Source: Agrocybe praecox
Taxonomy: Eukaryota > Basidiomycota > Agaricomycetes > Agaricales > Agrocybaceae
Direction of reading: 5' to 3'
Assembly (NCBI GenBank): GCA_964017145.1
Contig: OZ024851.1
Location: 1,054,001 to 1,118,000, forward strand
DNA length: 64,000 bases
Within the stretch, counting starts at the first letter, position 1; every line of letters begins with the position of its first letter. The notes under the pieces are model-generated. The model did no database searches. It was not told the origin of the DNA and was given only the letters and a program-made list of their open reading frames with translations. Of this stretch, positions 33,404 to 43,403 are shown in pieces. Position numbers and translations under genes: made by a program.

Positions 33404-34189
33404 TCAGGCCGAGTCGATATTCTGAAGGATCTTTTCGGGCCCAGTAGTCATTTGGTGCCGTATCACGGTTCGGGGGGCCAAATCTCCTCGTTTATCCGTA
33501 CGATATGCCAGATCAGAGATTTCTCGCTTCCGTTTTATACCCAACAACAAATTGATAGAGGGGATATCGGAATTCTTGGAAGGCGTTTGTTCCCCTGCTT
33601 GCGAGGAATTTGGCGAGGGGTTCTGAAAAGGCGATCCCGAGGCCTGTTCTATTGATCTATGGTGTTGAATTGGCAGATAAGGCGATAGTTCAGAGATGAT
33701 ATTTTTCAGCTCGGCAATGGATTTCTTGTTGGCGGCAGTCAATGCAGAGACTTTGGCGATGAGTGCATTCAAAGCATTACGAGTTTCTACGTGCGCCTGG
33801 ACGTGCGCCATGAAGTCCGGATTAGAAAGGATTGTTGGACAGGAAGGTGTATCGTCATCAATATCCCTTGACAATTTGTCAATGGATACATTATGCTCTG
33901 TCAGGGTTCGATATATGTTCTGTTCCCTCTGGGCGTGTCTGGTTTCTGAAGTCGAAAAGGAAGTTTGCAATCTCAACACATGTCGTGCGAGAATGCTTTC
34001 GTTGCGAACTAGCCTGTTTTGGTTGGAAATGGCGTCTAAACCTGATATGAATGGAGACACTCCCAACGCAGCCAATCCTTCGTTGCCTTCGGGACATATC
34101 TCTTTGGTTGCGATCTTTCGCGTCCGTCCCTTCTTTGGCGTTTTAGCTGTGGGCATGGAAGGTATTACAGTAGAGGAATTTGCTGACAT
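33404..34189 (-). CDS. unrecognised coiled-coil protein (261 aa)
   Basis: Single exon, ATG at 34189. I do not recognise the family. After a basic N-terminus (TPKKGRTRKIATKE) comes a conserved block ALGVSPFISGLDAISNQNR then LVRNESILARHVLRLQTSFS, followed by a long heptad-like helix through HVETRNALNALIAKVSALTA. The rest is Ser/Pro-rich with LGIKRKREISDLAYRTDKRG, a possible nuclear signal. The conserved block recurs in the longer protein at 36364-37768 and the C-terminal part in the fragment at 30588-30760, so this is a small local family. No zinc finger, protease or reverse transcriptase is present. It starts about 300 bp beyond the permease stop and belongs to the duplicated segment. It could be a cellular gene or the coiled-coil protein of an unknown element. 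Confidence 0.6.
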   Translation of the reverse strand: MSANSSTVIPSMPTAKTPKKGRTRKIATKEICPEGNEGLAALGVSPFISGLDAISNQNRLVRNESILARHVLRLQTSFSTSETRHAQREQNIYRTLTEHNVSIDKLSRDIDDDTPSCPTILSNPDFMAHVQAHVETRNALNALIAKVSALTAANKKSIAELKNIISELSPYLPIQHHRSIEQASGSPFQNPSPNSSQAGEQTPSKNSDIPSINLLLGIKRKREISDLAYRTDKRGDLAPRTVIRHQMTTGPEKILQNIDSA

Positions 34190-34501
34190 GTTGTGATTGT
34201 GCTAATTGTGTTCTTTCTGAGCTTGATAGGAGCGGTGATGAAGTTAGCACCTTAGTGTTTTGAGGGATTCATCTTAAGTACTTATAGATGCTACTCCACC
34301 GGTAAAATTTGGCCTCACTATGCCAAACTATTACACTTGCATTGCTCAAATTTTGAGTCTGACTCAGTAGCTTATTATCAACCAAGTTATCCCGATCTAT
34401 ATGAGAGCTCAGTCAGCATGTTGTCGCTGACTCGTAAGTGGGCCGGTGCAAGACAAGCGCCGAAATGAAGTTGAAATAAAGTGCCCAATCGTCCAAAACA
34501 G

Positions 34502-34890
34502 ATGTTCATATGCCAACTCGACGTGACCAACCCCCAGACCCTCGTTTGGTTGTATGCTAGACAGTATCTCCCGCAAGCCAAAATATCAAGTCCTCCGCTT
34601 CATCCAGCGTTGTGCGAGTCAACAGCTAGTCATTGACTATATTGATATTTTTCTTGTTTAACTACTAGGAATCTGTTTGGAGCTGAATACGCACCATCAT
34701 GCGCTACCAAACCTACACGGGGTGAAGTACTAGCCGCATATAATCAGCTTCCAGAAGATCAAAAAATGGTAAGTGAGATTCAACATGATGATAGAGTCGT
34801 TGACTCACCATACTCATTGACATTCTGCCATAGGTGTGGGAGACTCTTCGAGTAAAGAAGCTTGCAGAAAAGAAGGCATTGAAAGGGTAG
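34502..34890 (+). CDS. possible small gene (90 aa), three exons
   Basis: Exons 34502-34617, 34669-34768, 34834-34890 fit together in phase. The last two have good splice sites (ACTAG acceptor, ATG|GTAAGT donor, CATAG acceptor) and read NLFGAEYAPSCATKPTRGEV then LAAYNQLPEDQKMVWETLRV, with a basic end KKLAEKKALKG. The first exon (MFICQLDVTNPQTLVWLYAR) depends on a weak donor, GTCAAC. I do not recognise it. It could instead be the 3' end of a longer gene whose 5' part has been lost. Confidence 0.4.
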
Positions 34891-36363
34891 TATTGCTAGT
34901 AAAAGGCCGTCTGACCAGTACTGCCGGTACGAGCATGTATTAAGTAGAAGAGAACCTGTGAGGTCCTTTCTAGTACAAAATAAACATATTTGTATCGGTT
35001 GACATTGGTTCTCACTGGATAATGCTGCAAGAAAGAAAAATAAGTAAATCCTACGAAAGCAGACGACAACCGATATGATTTTTCACAAGAATGTGTAATA
35101 TCCGTTCACAGCCATTTTTGAACTCTTAAAAGTACAGAAAATTAGGCGATATTGGTTTACACGCGACACGGTATGTCTATCCGATTTTGACACGTCATAA
35201 CCTACCACATCCGTGTGGCTTTTGACTGGGATTGACTAGTCAAGTCTTTGTGTGACTGTGATGGCGCATAATTTACGTCGCTTAGATTGCAATTAGATTG
35301 TTGAGATAAGATTTCCGAGTCCTTGTGCGCGTTGACAATTCCTTACCGCTCCGAGGGCAACGCCGAAAAGAAACTAAATTTAGGAAATGGTGATTAACTA
35401 ATCAGATGCCACATCACAACTAGTCAACTAGTCACTAGTCATGCATTCATACATCATGACTTGACCATTAATTTGACTAGTCAGTCAATGACCGCCCAAC
35501 GCTGGCTTCATCGGATACTCTCTCATAAATTGAAAACTATACAAATAAAAAAGGATTGCAATATGCCTTGATCATGAGTCATTTTCGCTTGTAGATTTGT
35601 CATTCTCGTGATACTGGTATCTAGCTCCAAACTTCTGAAAATACTTTACATTAAACATAAACACATTATGGTGTCTCATGTTTAGACCATCAAATGTAAA
35701 CGCTTTGTTTCGATTTTCGCGGCAGTAAGAAGAATATATTCTTATGTAGTTAATCATTTAAAAAATCAAACGATACAGGGGTTAGAGTTTATCTACTAAA
35801 TTAAGGAGCCAATTATGGAAGCTATGTGTGGCGTCGATGACGACTGCTGTCAGGGTAAGGTAATAGTAAGTTAGTAGTACAAATATATATCGAACTTTCT
35901 AGACAATTTCCCCGGTTCTCAAGGGCCAATGCGTACATTTCACTGGATATCCTTGAAAATCACGAAGACGGAAAAAGCAAGAATGCACAATTTTTGTGAT
36001 CTTGATGCTGCCAAGTTGCACAGGCATTGAACTTTGCCTCGTGGGAAGTTATTTTTATTTTTATGACTCATCCCGCATTAGGTACAATACAATTAGGATA
36101 ATCTCCTATCTCCTATCAACCCGCCAGAGTGTCGCCTGTAACATTATGCCGATGGAAGAAGTATATATAGAAAAGTTGATTTGATTTGGGGGTTGGGTTT
36201 GGGAATGTCACCTAAACAATCGGAGGTGTGTATTATGTGTATGGTACAAACGTACTACTGTAAACATTAAATTCGACTGGTATGAAGAAATATACGTAAT
36301 TTGGGTATTATATCATGTCCACTACAAGCGTCTTTCGTATAAATTGTCCGATTTCCAGAATAA
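34891..36363. other. intergenic, no gene seen
   Basis: AT-rich with repeated short words (ACTAGTC clusters around 35410-35490). There is no coding signal. The right end should contain the 3' UTR of the coiled-coil paralogue. Confidence 0.5.
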
Positions 36364-37768
36364 TCAGTGTTTTAAAAATGACGCCTTTCGTTCCGGATGT
36401 CCGTCCAGGCCTAAACTGATTAGATCCACGAACCTTCTCGCATAGTCATACTTGAAGAAACGTATCACCAGACAATCCGTATAGGCTGCAGCAGGAGCAG
36501 GCCTGACAGAATGGACCGTGCTCGAGCTCAGGCCCACATCACGGATAGCCTCCTCTGCTGTAGCGGTGTCAATGGCCGGGGTGCGAGGTTTGGTCGAGGT
36601 ATTGATAATTGGTCCATAGATAACCTCCACTGTGGAACCCACAGGGGAACTCGCAGCAAGATGAGTCTTGGCTGTGTCAGGATGGAGTAGGTGTGTCTCG
36701 GCGTATGTTGCGTTTGGGATGGAAAGGGTTGAATTTGCCGAAATGGTGTTGGCACCAGAGTTCGGTGACAACAGGGAAGGGGTTGACGAGACTTGAAATT
36801 CTGCGTCAGATCCACTGCGTCGCCTTCTTTTTGAAGCTTGCGGTTGTTGGTAATCAACATCAAGCGCAGGTGAAAGAGTCGAGGCAAAGCCGAGTGACCG
36901 CTTCGTCATCGTCGTATTTCCTGGATATGGTAAGGGTCGATGTATTAGTGGCGATTCAATGACTGATGGAGAAGATATTCGCGACGATGTCGTCGATGCT
37001 TCTCCTGTAGCAGCAAATTGGTGCACAGTAATCAGTTCGGACTTGAGCTCGGAGAGGTCGGCTTTCAGTTTCTCGAAGGCCTTTTTGGTAGATGTCGAGG
37101 ATGCAGAAACTTTGGTTATGACAGCGTTGAGTGCGTTGCGGGTCTCGACATGGGCTTGAACGAGAGCAACAAATTCCGGATCGGACAGTATCGAGGATGA
37201 TGGTGCGCATCCGCACGCGCAACTATGGGTGTTGTTGCTGCTGCTGTTACTATTGTTGCGTAAATTTTCGATAGACGATGTGTGATCTGTCAGGATACGA
37301 TATATATCTTGCTCTCTCTGGGTGTGTTTGGACTCCGAGGTCGAAAGTGAGGCTTGCAGTCGCGATATGTGTCGGGCAAGGATGCTTTCATTGCGAACCA
37401 ATCTGTTTTGATTCGAAATAGCATCCACACCTGGCATGAACGGCGACATGCCCAAAGCAATTAATGCATGACTGTCTTCCGGGGAAATTTCTTTGGTTGG
37501 GATCTTTCGCGTGCGCGTTTTCTTCATCGGGCTACCAGCTGGGGCAATGGAACTTGTCGACTGCAGATTCGTTGACGGAGTTGGTGTTTCTGCCGGTAAA
37601 TTTGGAAAGAGTGAGAATGAGGTGGTTGTGTCTGTCTCTAGGTTCTGGAGTTCCCTATCGTCGTCAAGTCCTAAATGCGGCGGTTGATTATACCAGATAA
37701 TTTTCAAACCAAAGAAGAATATGCTTACCATGATTCTGAGCACGCATGGCTGTGATGAGGGGATCCAT
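36364..37768 (-). CDS. unrecognised coiled-coil protein, long paralogue (448 aa)
   Basis: Exons complement(37729-37768, 36364-37670) with a 58-nt intron (AATCATG|GTAAGC ... TTTAG). The first exon gives MDPLITAMRAQNHG. An unspliced reading would start later with a hydrophobic intron-derived stretch, which I reject. The protein shares TRKIPTKEISPED, ALGMSPFMPGVDAISNQNR, LVRNESILARHISRLQASLS and AHVETRNALNAVITKVSAS with the 261-aa protein at 33404-34189. Between them sits a Ser/Asn-Cys insert (SCACGCAPSSS). A helical region (KLKADLSELKSELITV), a Ser/Pro-rich linker with basic ASKRRRRSG (possible nuclear signal) and a folded-looking C-terminus (YTDCLVIRFFKYDYARRFVD) follow. The last could be RNA-recognition-like, but that is a guess. 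No known domain was recognised. Confidence 0.62.
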
Positions 37769-39030
37769 GCAGATCAATAACACGAAAGCGATTGTCCTTA
37801 AGTACCAGTTACTATCATGCTTAAAATATTCTCCAATGCGAGGGCTTCGGAAACGCTGATGTTATTGTTATCTGCATCCACCGAGGTGGTCTTGAAGGCT
37901 GTGATATGTTTCCCCTCGCCCGGTAGTGAAGTGCCTGCAAATGTTCATGCCACTTCCAAGTTCACGAGAAGCAATGTCAATCGGACGATAAACTGCTAGG
38001 GCTTGTTGGTAAGAACCATACCTTGGTCCAAAACACACAACGAACGCCTTAAAAGTGACCGATGACGCGTGACGTAATAGTAGAAGAATTTGACCATGAT
38101 GTTTGTAGCGGCATTGTGAAACAAGACGTCTAAGATAGTAATGAGTTTAATAGGCAGATGAATCTGAACACTGAGTTATTATCTGTACCTTATCAATTAT
38201 TTGCTACAAGTTCAACATCGTCGACGCCGGAGGAGTCGGCAGTTGTGTGAGGCTATCGAGTATGAAGCTTTGAAGATTTGGTTCTGAATGGTATCGGCTA
38301 AGGGTATATGGCAGACACGAGCCCTTGCACTTTCGGTAAGCCTAATAAAACACCGCGTCAGAAATAATTGACGAGTCGACCTAAGTGCAAGGAGCAAGTT
38401 TGAAAGTCGTAATAATCCGGCAACTTCTATGACCGGATGGCGCACGTGACCGTGTATTAATAGAGCAAGCTTTGTGGCGGACTCTGAGGCACATTAAAAG
38501 TCCGCTCTCAAGATAGGAGGAGTTGATCCTCGGACCTCAAGGCCTTTTTCAGTCCTCCAAGAGTCCGCAGGATTCTGCGACACAAGCTATGCTGAGCAAA
38601 CGGAAAAAATCTAGATGCTCCTGACTGCAAAACTTTGCTGGGCCCCGACAAAGCTGACTCATCTGTAATAGTTTGAGCAACGGAGTCACTTATTCACATT
38701 TTAACGTTCCACTTCGGTTAAAGTCTCATCGACAGTGTCGCAAAATACACGCACTGGGGATGCAGCATCGGTTGAGTTCTCGGGCCCTGAATTCAAGATG
38801 TTTCAACTTGACCGTCGTCCGCGTCTGACAGGTGGTTAAGCGGTGAATGACCTAAATTTAGTTCACTTTCACATGTTCCCCAGCAGCTCGTAGTTATGAT
38901 TAGGCATTTATCTGAGAGGGTAAAAAAAATTGCACAAAAATATTCTGCGCTTTTAGAAATCTTCAATTTACGGGAATTATAGTTGGAGAGCGGACTCTGA
39001 TTTTTCTCACAGACATGGATCAGCATGTCA
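37769..39030. other. intergenic, no gene seen
   Basis: No coding region is supported. It contains the presumed promoter of the coiled-coil paralogue and AT-rich unique sequence up to the inverted-repeat element. Confidence 0.45.
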
Positions 39031-39672
39031 TGTAAGGAAGGGGCAATGATAAACCGGCTAGCTTATGTAAGCCGGATACCCAGTGAACGACGAGCTCAAA
39101 CACCTCCCACCACATTCTTTTTATTGCACTTTTGTTGGCTAGGAATCATTCTTACATGACTTCCGAACATCTCCTAGCTTTTACTTTTCAGAAATATGGG
39201 CTGTAAGTGAAAATATTTAGGGAAAATATTTTTTTTTGCCAAAACCGTCCCAAATGCCCTAAAACATCGTTTAACAACAAAAGAAATTTTGTTCACAATT
39301 TTTGACCAGGCTTTTTGCCGCTTATATAATACAGTCACGTGCGTATATTGTACCGAGAAAGTCCGTCACATGATGTGATAAGATCAAGATAAGATTGAAG
39401 GGAGAGTCCTGGGAGACAGCCTTGTTCATCGACAATACCAACTGAGACTTTATAACATCTCTAAGGGTATTTTATGGCTTACATGTATCAGTATCAAGTG
39501 AATTCTTGTTCCCAAAAAAAACATTAAATTTTAGTCATTTTTTTGGCGCTCAAAGTCACTTCGGGAGCAACTTTTTTTTAAAAATTTCTCGAGGGCAGAT
39601 TTTGCCGCTCTTGGCGCTTATATATAATACGCTTACATAAGCTAGCCGGTTTATCATTGCCCCTACCTTACA
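39031..39672. mobile_element. 642-bp element with 42-bp terminal inverted repeats
   Basis: Bases 39031-39072 (TGTAAGGAAGGGGCAATGAT...) match the reverse complement of 39631-39672 at 41 of 42 positions. The 558-bp interior has no ORF, is AT-rich, and carries two related subterminal blocks (GCCGCTTATATAATAC near 39317 and GGCGCTTATATATAATACGC near 39613). This is the form of a non-autonomous DNA transposon. I could not find a clean target-site duplication, so the exact ends and the superfamily are open. Confidence 0.75.
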
Positions 39673-40394
39673 CGAATATGCTTTGTTATTGTCACGACTC
39701 ACAAAGTACGAAACGAGTGGCCTCGGACCAATTCCGCGTCTGACATATCTGTATTCCACGTTGATTCCATTCCACGAGTTGCAAAATCTGTCACAATCTG
39801 TCACCATTCAAGCGGAGCACAAAAGCCGTCGATGTCGCTCCGTATTTGAGACGCCGAGTTCAAGATGGGACGTGGCATCTGCTGTAGTGTAAAACATGAA
39901 ATTTGGCATGTAGGCCTTTGTATGCAGTCGTAATACGGTTTCAAAATTTCGGGGTGTACAAAGTAATACTACCATTTATATTCACATTTTATCAAAGACA
40001 AATGAGATTTGCAATTGCTGACCGTGTTGTATAAAATTGAAGGGCGTTGATACTAAATTTTATACATATTACCTTCTGAACTATTCAAATATAGAATTTT
40101 AGGCGAAAGCTTGGCAATTCTAATTTCTCTAGACCCGATTCTGTAACCCCCGAAACTTTTGCACACCGTTACACGTAATACATAGCACTGATCAAAACGA
40201 GATGTTTATTGCATAGTATAATGTAGAAATTAAAAGAGGTGTTTTAAAGTGAATACTCTATAACATACTATATCACTGACTACAGAGCCATTCCTTTCTT
40301 GTTTGTAAAAGTTACATAATTATCCTGACTTCGACTTCTCTGCGTAAACGTCAGTAGGTGGGAGCTAAGTTGAGCGCTTAGTTTTCTTTGACTA
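39673..40394. other. intergenic, no gene seen
   Basis: AT-rich. It presumably contains the 3' UTR of the minus-strand membrane-protein gene. No repeats or coding signal were noticed. Confidence 0.45.
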
Positions 40395-41755
40395 CTATGA
40401 GCAATGGCAAATCATTTGATCAGAGTCAGGTAATTTATCATTATCCGATTTAACGTCGACGATCTTGTGGACAGAGATGGGACCTATGTTGTGTGAATTT
40501 GTCGGCAATTTATGCGTTCCAAGCTGATAGTCGCCTGTGTCAGGGCGCTGCGTTGTCGTGTTTCTGTTAAACAAAATGTTGGGGCCGGTCCGCAGGTGCC
40601 CATCAGGACTAGAGCTAAGCTTGCTGCTTGGCGCATTCACGTCGCGCGAGAACGCGTCGTACGCAGTGAACACGTTTCTGAAAACCGTGGTGGCCGCAAT
40701 AACTGAGACTACACAGGCGAATGGGATGGTGATAATGTTCATTATGGGATTGAGTTGCAGTCCCGCCATAATAGTTCGGACCAAGTTGGCAGCGAACGCG
40801 AAGCAGAAGTAACTCTGCAGATGTTTTCTTGTAAACGACGTAAAAGGTCATAGTTCATAACTTACAATTCCGTCCCGTAGTAAAATATGTCCCAAGGTAC
40901 TGGTACGGTGCGATATCAAACGGTAGGTGCATAGAAGTAAGATGATAAAATCGAAAACCATGGCTATGTTTTGAATAGATTTAATGATAATTCTTATAGT
41001 AACGTCATAGAAACTTACTGTAAGCCCAAACAGAGACCATGAGTCCTCGTGGCGACGTAGAGATAACATCACAAAGTTTTCTCTGGTTGTTCCAAGCAGC
41101 CTTGGAGTAACGGAACGCTAAAAATAGCACTTGTGAGCGCTAAACCGACAGCTTACGATATACGTCACTCACTATGTATCCACATAACCATTTGACCAAT
41201 AAACAACACCCCCATAAATATGGTAATTCGCAGGTCACGATGCCATACGGATCTTGTACGAAGCCCCAGAATTAGAGAGGAGGCACAAGTTCCAACAGCA
41301 TCGCCAACTAGAATAAAGAATGTTCAAGTCATGTTATGCCACAGTTTTGCTTGTGGCCTTACACTTGGACACGAAAGCTAATCCAGAGCAAGGAACCGGG
41401 CCAAGAGCGTTAAGGTTGATGGTGATGGCAAAGATGTGTAAAAGCATTGCAATGCGAGCGACGATGTAGATTAACTATTCATAGTCGCCGTCAACCCCAG
41501 ATTGGCTATGACAAGAGTTGCTTTCGCTCACCATTGTCAATTTCCATTTTCTCTTGCCCGTGATGATCTGCCATTCAAACCATAGCGTGCTCATGACGTC
41601 CCAACATGCGACACCAGTCAAGACCATAGATAATGCCGCAGAGACCTCTGGATAGATTGATTGAGTGCTGGAGCATACTAAAGGATAGGTCAACACAGGA
41701 AACACGCACTACTGCACTGTATAATCACAGAGGGGTCCATCCAGTTCTTTCCCAT
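40395..41755 (-). CDS. multi-pass membrane protein of unknown function
   Basis: Exons (complement): possible first exon 41713-41755, then 41532-41677, 41363-41474, 41173-41307, 41019-41117, 40866-40963, 40395-40814; all phases agree. Hydrophobic stretches alternate with short charged loops: VSAALSMVLTGVACWDVMS, YIVARIAMLLHIFAITINLN, TIFMGVLFIGQMVMWIH, MVFDFIILLLCTYRLIS, YFCFAFAANLVRTIMAGLQL and IPFACVVSVIAATTVF. This suggests about seven spans and a hydrophilic C-terminal tail. The pattern (MVFDFIILLLCTYRL, then DGISYFCFAF and LNPIMNIITIP) is one I associate with Agaricomycete membrane proteins near DUF6533/DUF6534, but the N-terminal signature is absent. The 5' end is uncertain because the model's first intron would be only 35 nt. 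Confidence 0.7.
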
Positions 41756-43403
41756 AATTGTAATTGCGTGAAAACAAGTGGAAGCGGAATCAAATTTGGC
41801 AGAGACAAATTGTCGGAGGAAGATTGCCAAGTGGTCTGTCAGAGTCCCCTCGACTTATCTACATAAAAGAATGGCAGTTAAATTCGGAGAGACCCAGATG
41901 TAGATAAATTAAACAAACGAAAGCAGGCTCGGATGGTTGAAGGAAAAAAAAGGAAACCGGGATCTTTATGTAATCTCGTCAAATGCAGAGGCATCAATTG
42001 CCGCTACTTCCCATCAGATGATTCAACTCCGTCGTTATATGTACGAGATTCATTGCCAAGCCGAATGATCAGCCGAGCGTCGGGCTGGGAGGTGTTGACC
42101 ACGTTTTGGCGGGCCAGCGTAGGCCAGCGTGCGGCATACAACGTTATACAGCAGCATCGGGTGTTATATGCGTATCCATCCATCAAGAGTTTCGTTGTAC
42201 CTCTAACCCAGGGCGTTCGTCTTTATTGACGGCGCTATTCCAAGCGCCGCAGTAAGGGATGAATTTTGTTGGCGGCTAGTATCGCTATTTTCCATCATTG
42301 GGGTTGAAATACATATATAATGATTTGGGTTCTTTGACCAGGGGGCCAAACGATGTAACATGTTACATGTTATGGAAGGTTAATACTTAATATTTAAGGT
42401 ACGCTTTCGGCTATTGCCGCAGATCACGGGATCGTGCGATGGGCCGATTAGGATAAAAACGTTGTGTGCGCATGTTTTCTTTCCTTTACCCACAAATACC
42501 TGCTTAACATTAGTTTGCTCACGACTTGAGTCTCGCCACCAACTGAGGATGCTCCGAAGCGACCCTAACCGGTTTTCTGACACATAGGAAGGTACTAGCC
42601 TGGCCTCAAGGGAATCACTCAGAGCCGCGTCACTCTTAAGAGCGTTTTTAACGGATTATGCACTTGCAAATTTCGATCTTCGGACATCCGGTAGCTAAGG
42701 AGAGGTTGTCCCTACTTTCGTCATGTTATGGAGGAAGCCGGCAGTGAGATTTCACATCTGTATGTACGTTGGTTATATATGACTCTATAACAAGCCGAAT
42801 CGCATCAAGGGGTTAATTGCACAGGGGTACTAGGTCAGGTCACCATATGAGATGTATACCACAGGGACTTCCGTCATCTGGTCAAGCGCCCATGAGCAAA
42901 CACATACTGGTCTCATCTTATCTTATCTGGAATCTAAAATTGGATTTACCCGTCGCATCTCCATGGACAAATACACGTATCTACAGAACCAGGTAAGCAA
43001 GCCTGGTTTCTGCGCACTTTGGCTGCTTCAATGCTGGGTAACATATTTATGATTATTTCTGGCCAAACCTAGTCAAATTCGGGAGTTTTTACCGCGCGCC
43101 TGCACTTCCGTTTTCTAGCAGGGCAGAGACGCACTGCGAAAAAGGAGACGGGAGATCGGGGAAACGAAGCACAAAGAACACGTGGAAGGAATTCTGCACT
43201 ACATTCAAACCCAACGTATAAAGCCTAGGCGTCGGCTCTGCGTTTAACTCGAACGCGCGTACACCACCCCCGGCGCCAACGTTTGTCTTCCCTCTTTGGA
43301 GTTTCTATTTCTGTTGTTGCTGATGACGTAACAATGATACCTCTACCCTTTCAACGGTCTATGTTGTCTATTGATTATAATTAATTCAGCTAAGTTTAAC
43401 CCC
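41756..43403. other. intergenic, no gene seen
   Basis: No coding region is supported. It separates the divergent membrane-protein gene (-) and the amidohydrolase pseudogene (+) and should hold both former promoters. A small duplication GGGCCAGCGTAGGCCAGCGT lies near 42110. Confidence 0.5.

Larger units (their letters stand above)
27950..33640. repeat. tandem segmental duplication, two units of about 2.8 kb
   Basis: The stretch from about 27950 to 30760 is repeated head-to-tail from about 30780 to 33640. Matching landmarks are the upstream ATTTCTC-TCCCACTC (27954, 30786), the whole ten-exon permease gene, the post-stop block with GCGTGATTTTAGC (30404, 33239) and the end of the coiled-coil gene with TACCCAACAACAAATTGATA (30675, 33537). 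Copies are very similar even in introns, with scattered substitutions and small indels, so the event is fairly young. The left unit contains only the 3' end of the coiled-coil gene, which places the breakpoint inside that gene. Confidence 0.88.

Noticed and set aside
33404..34189. Non-LTR retrotransposon ORF1
   Set aside because: A coiled coil alone is not enough; no reverse transcriptase, endonuclease or poly(A) tail is found nearby on the same strand. Kept only as an open alternative.
36364..37743. Single unspliced reading of the long coiled-coil gene beginning with a hydrophobic MLRIMVSIFFFGLKIIW
   Set aside because: The hydrophobic start is intron sequence. A GTAAGC donor and TTTAG acceptor remove it and link to an upstream ATG (37768) in phase.
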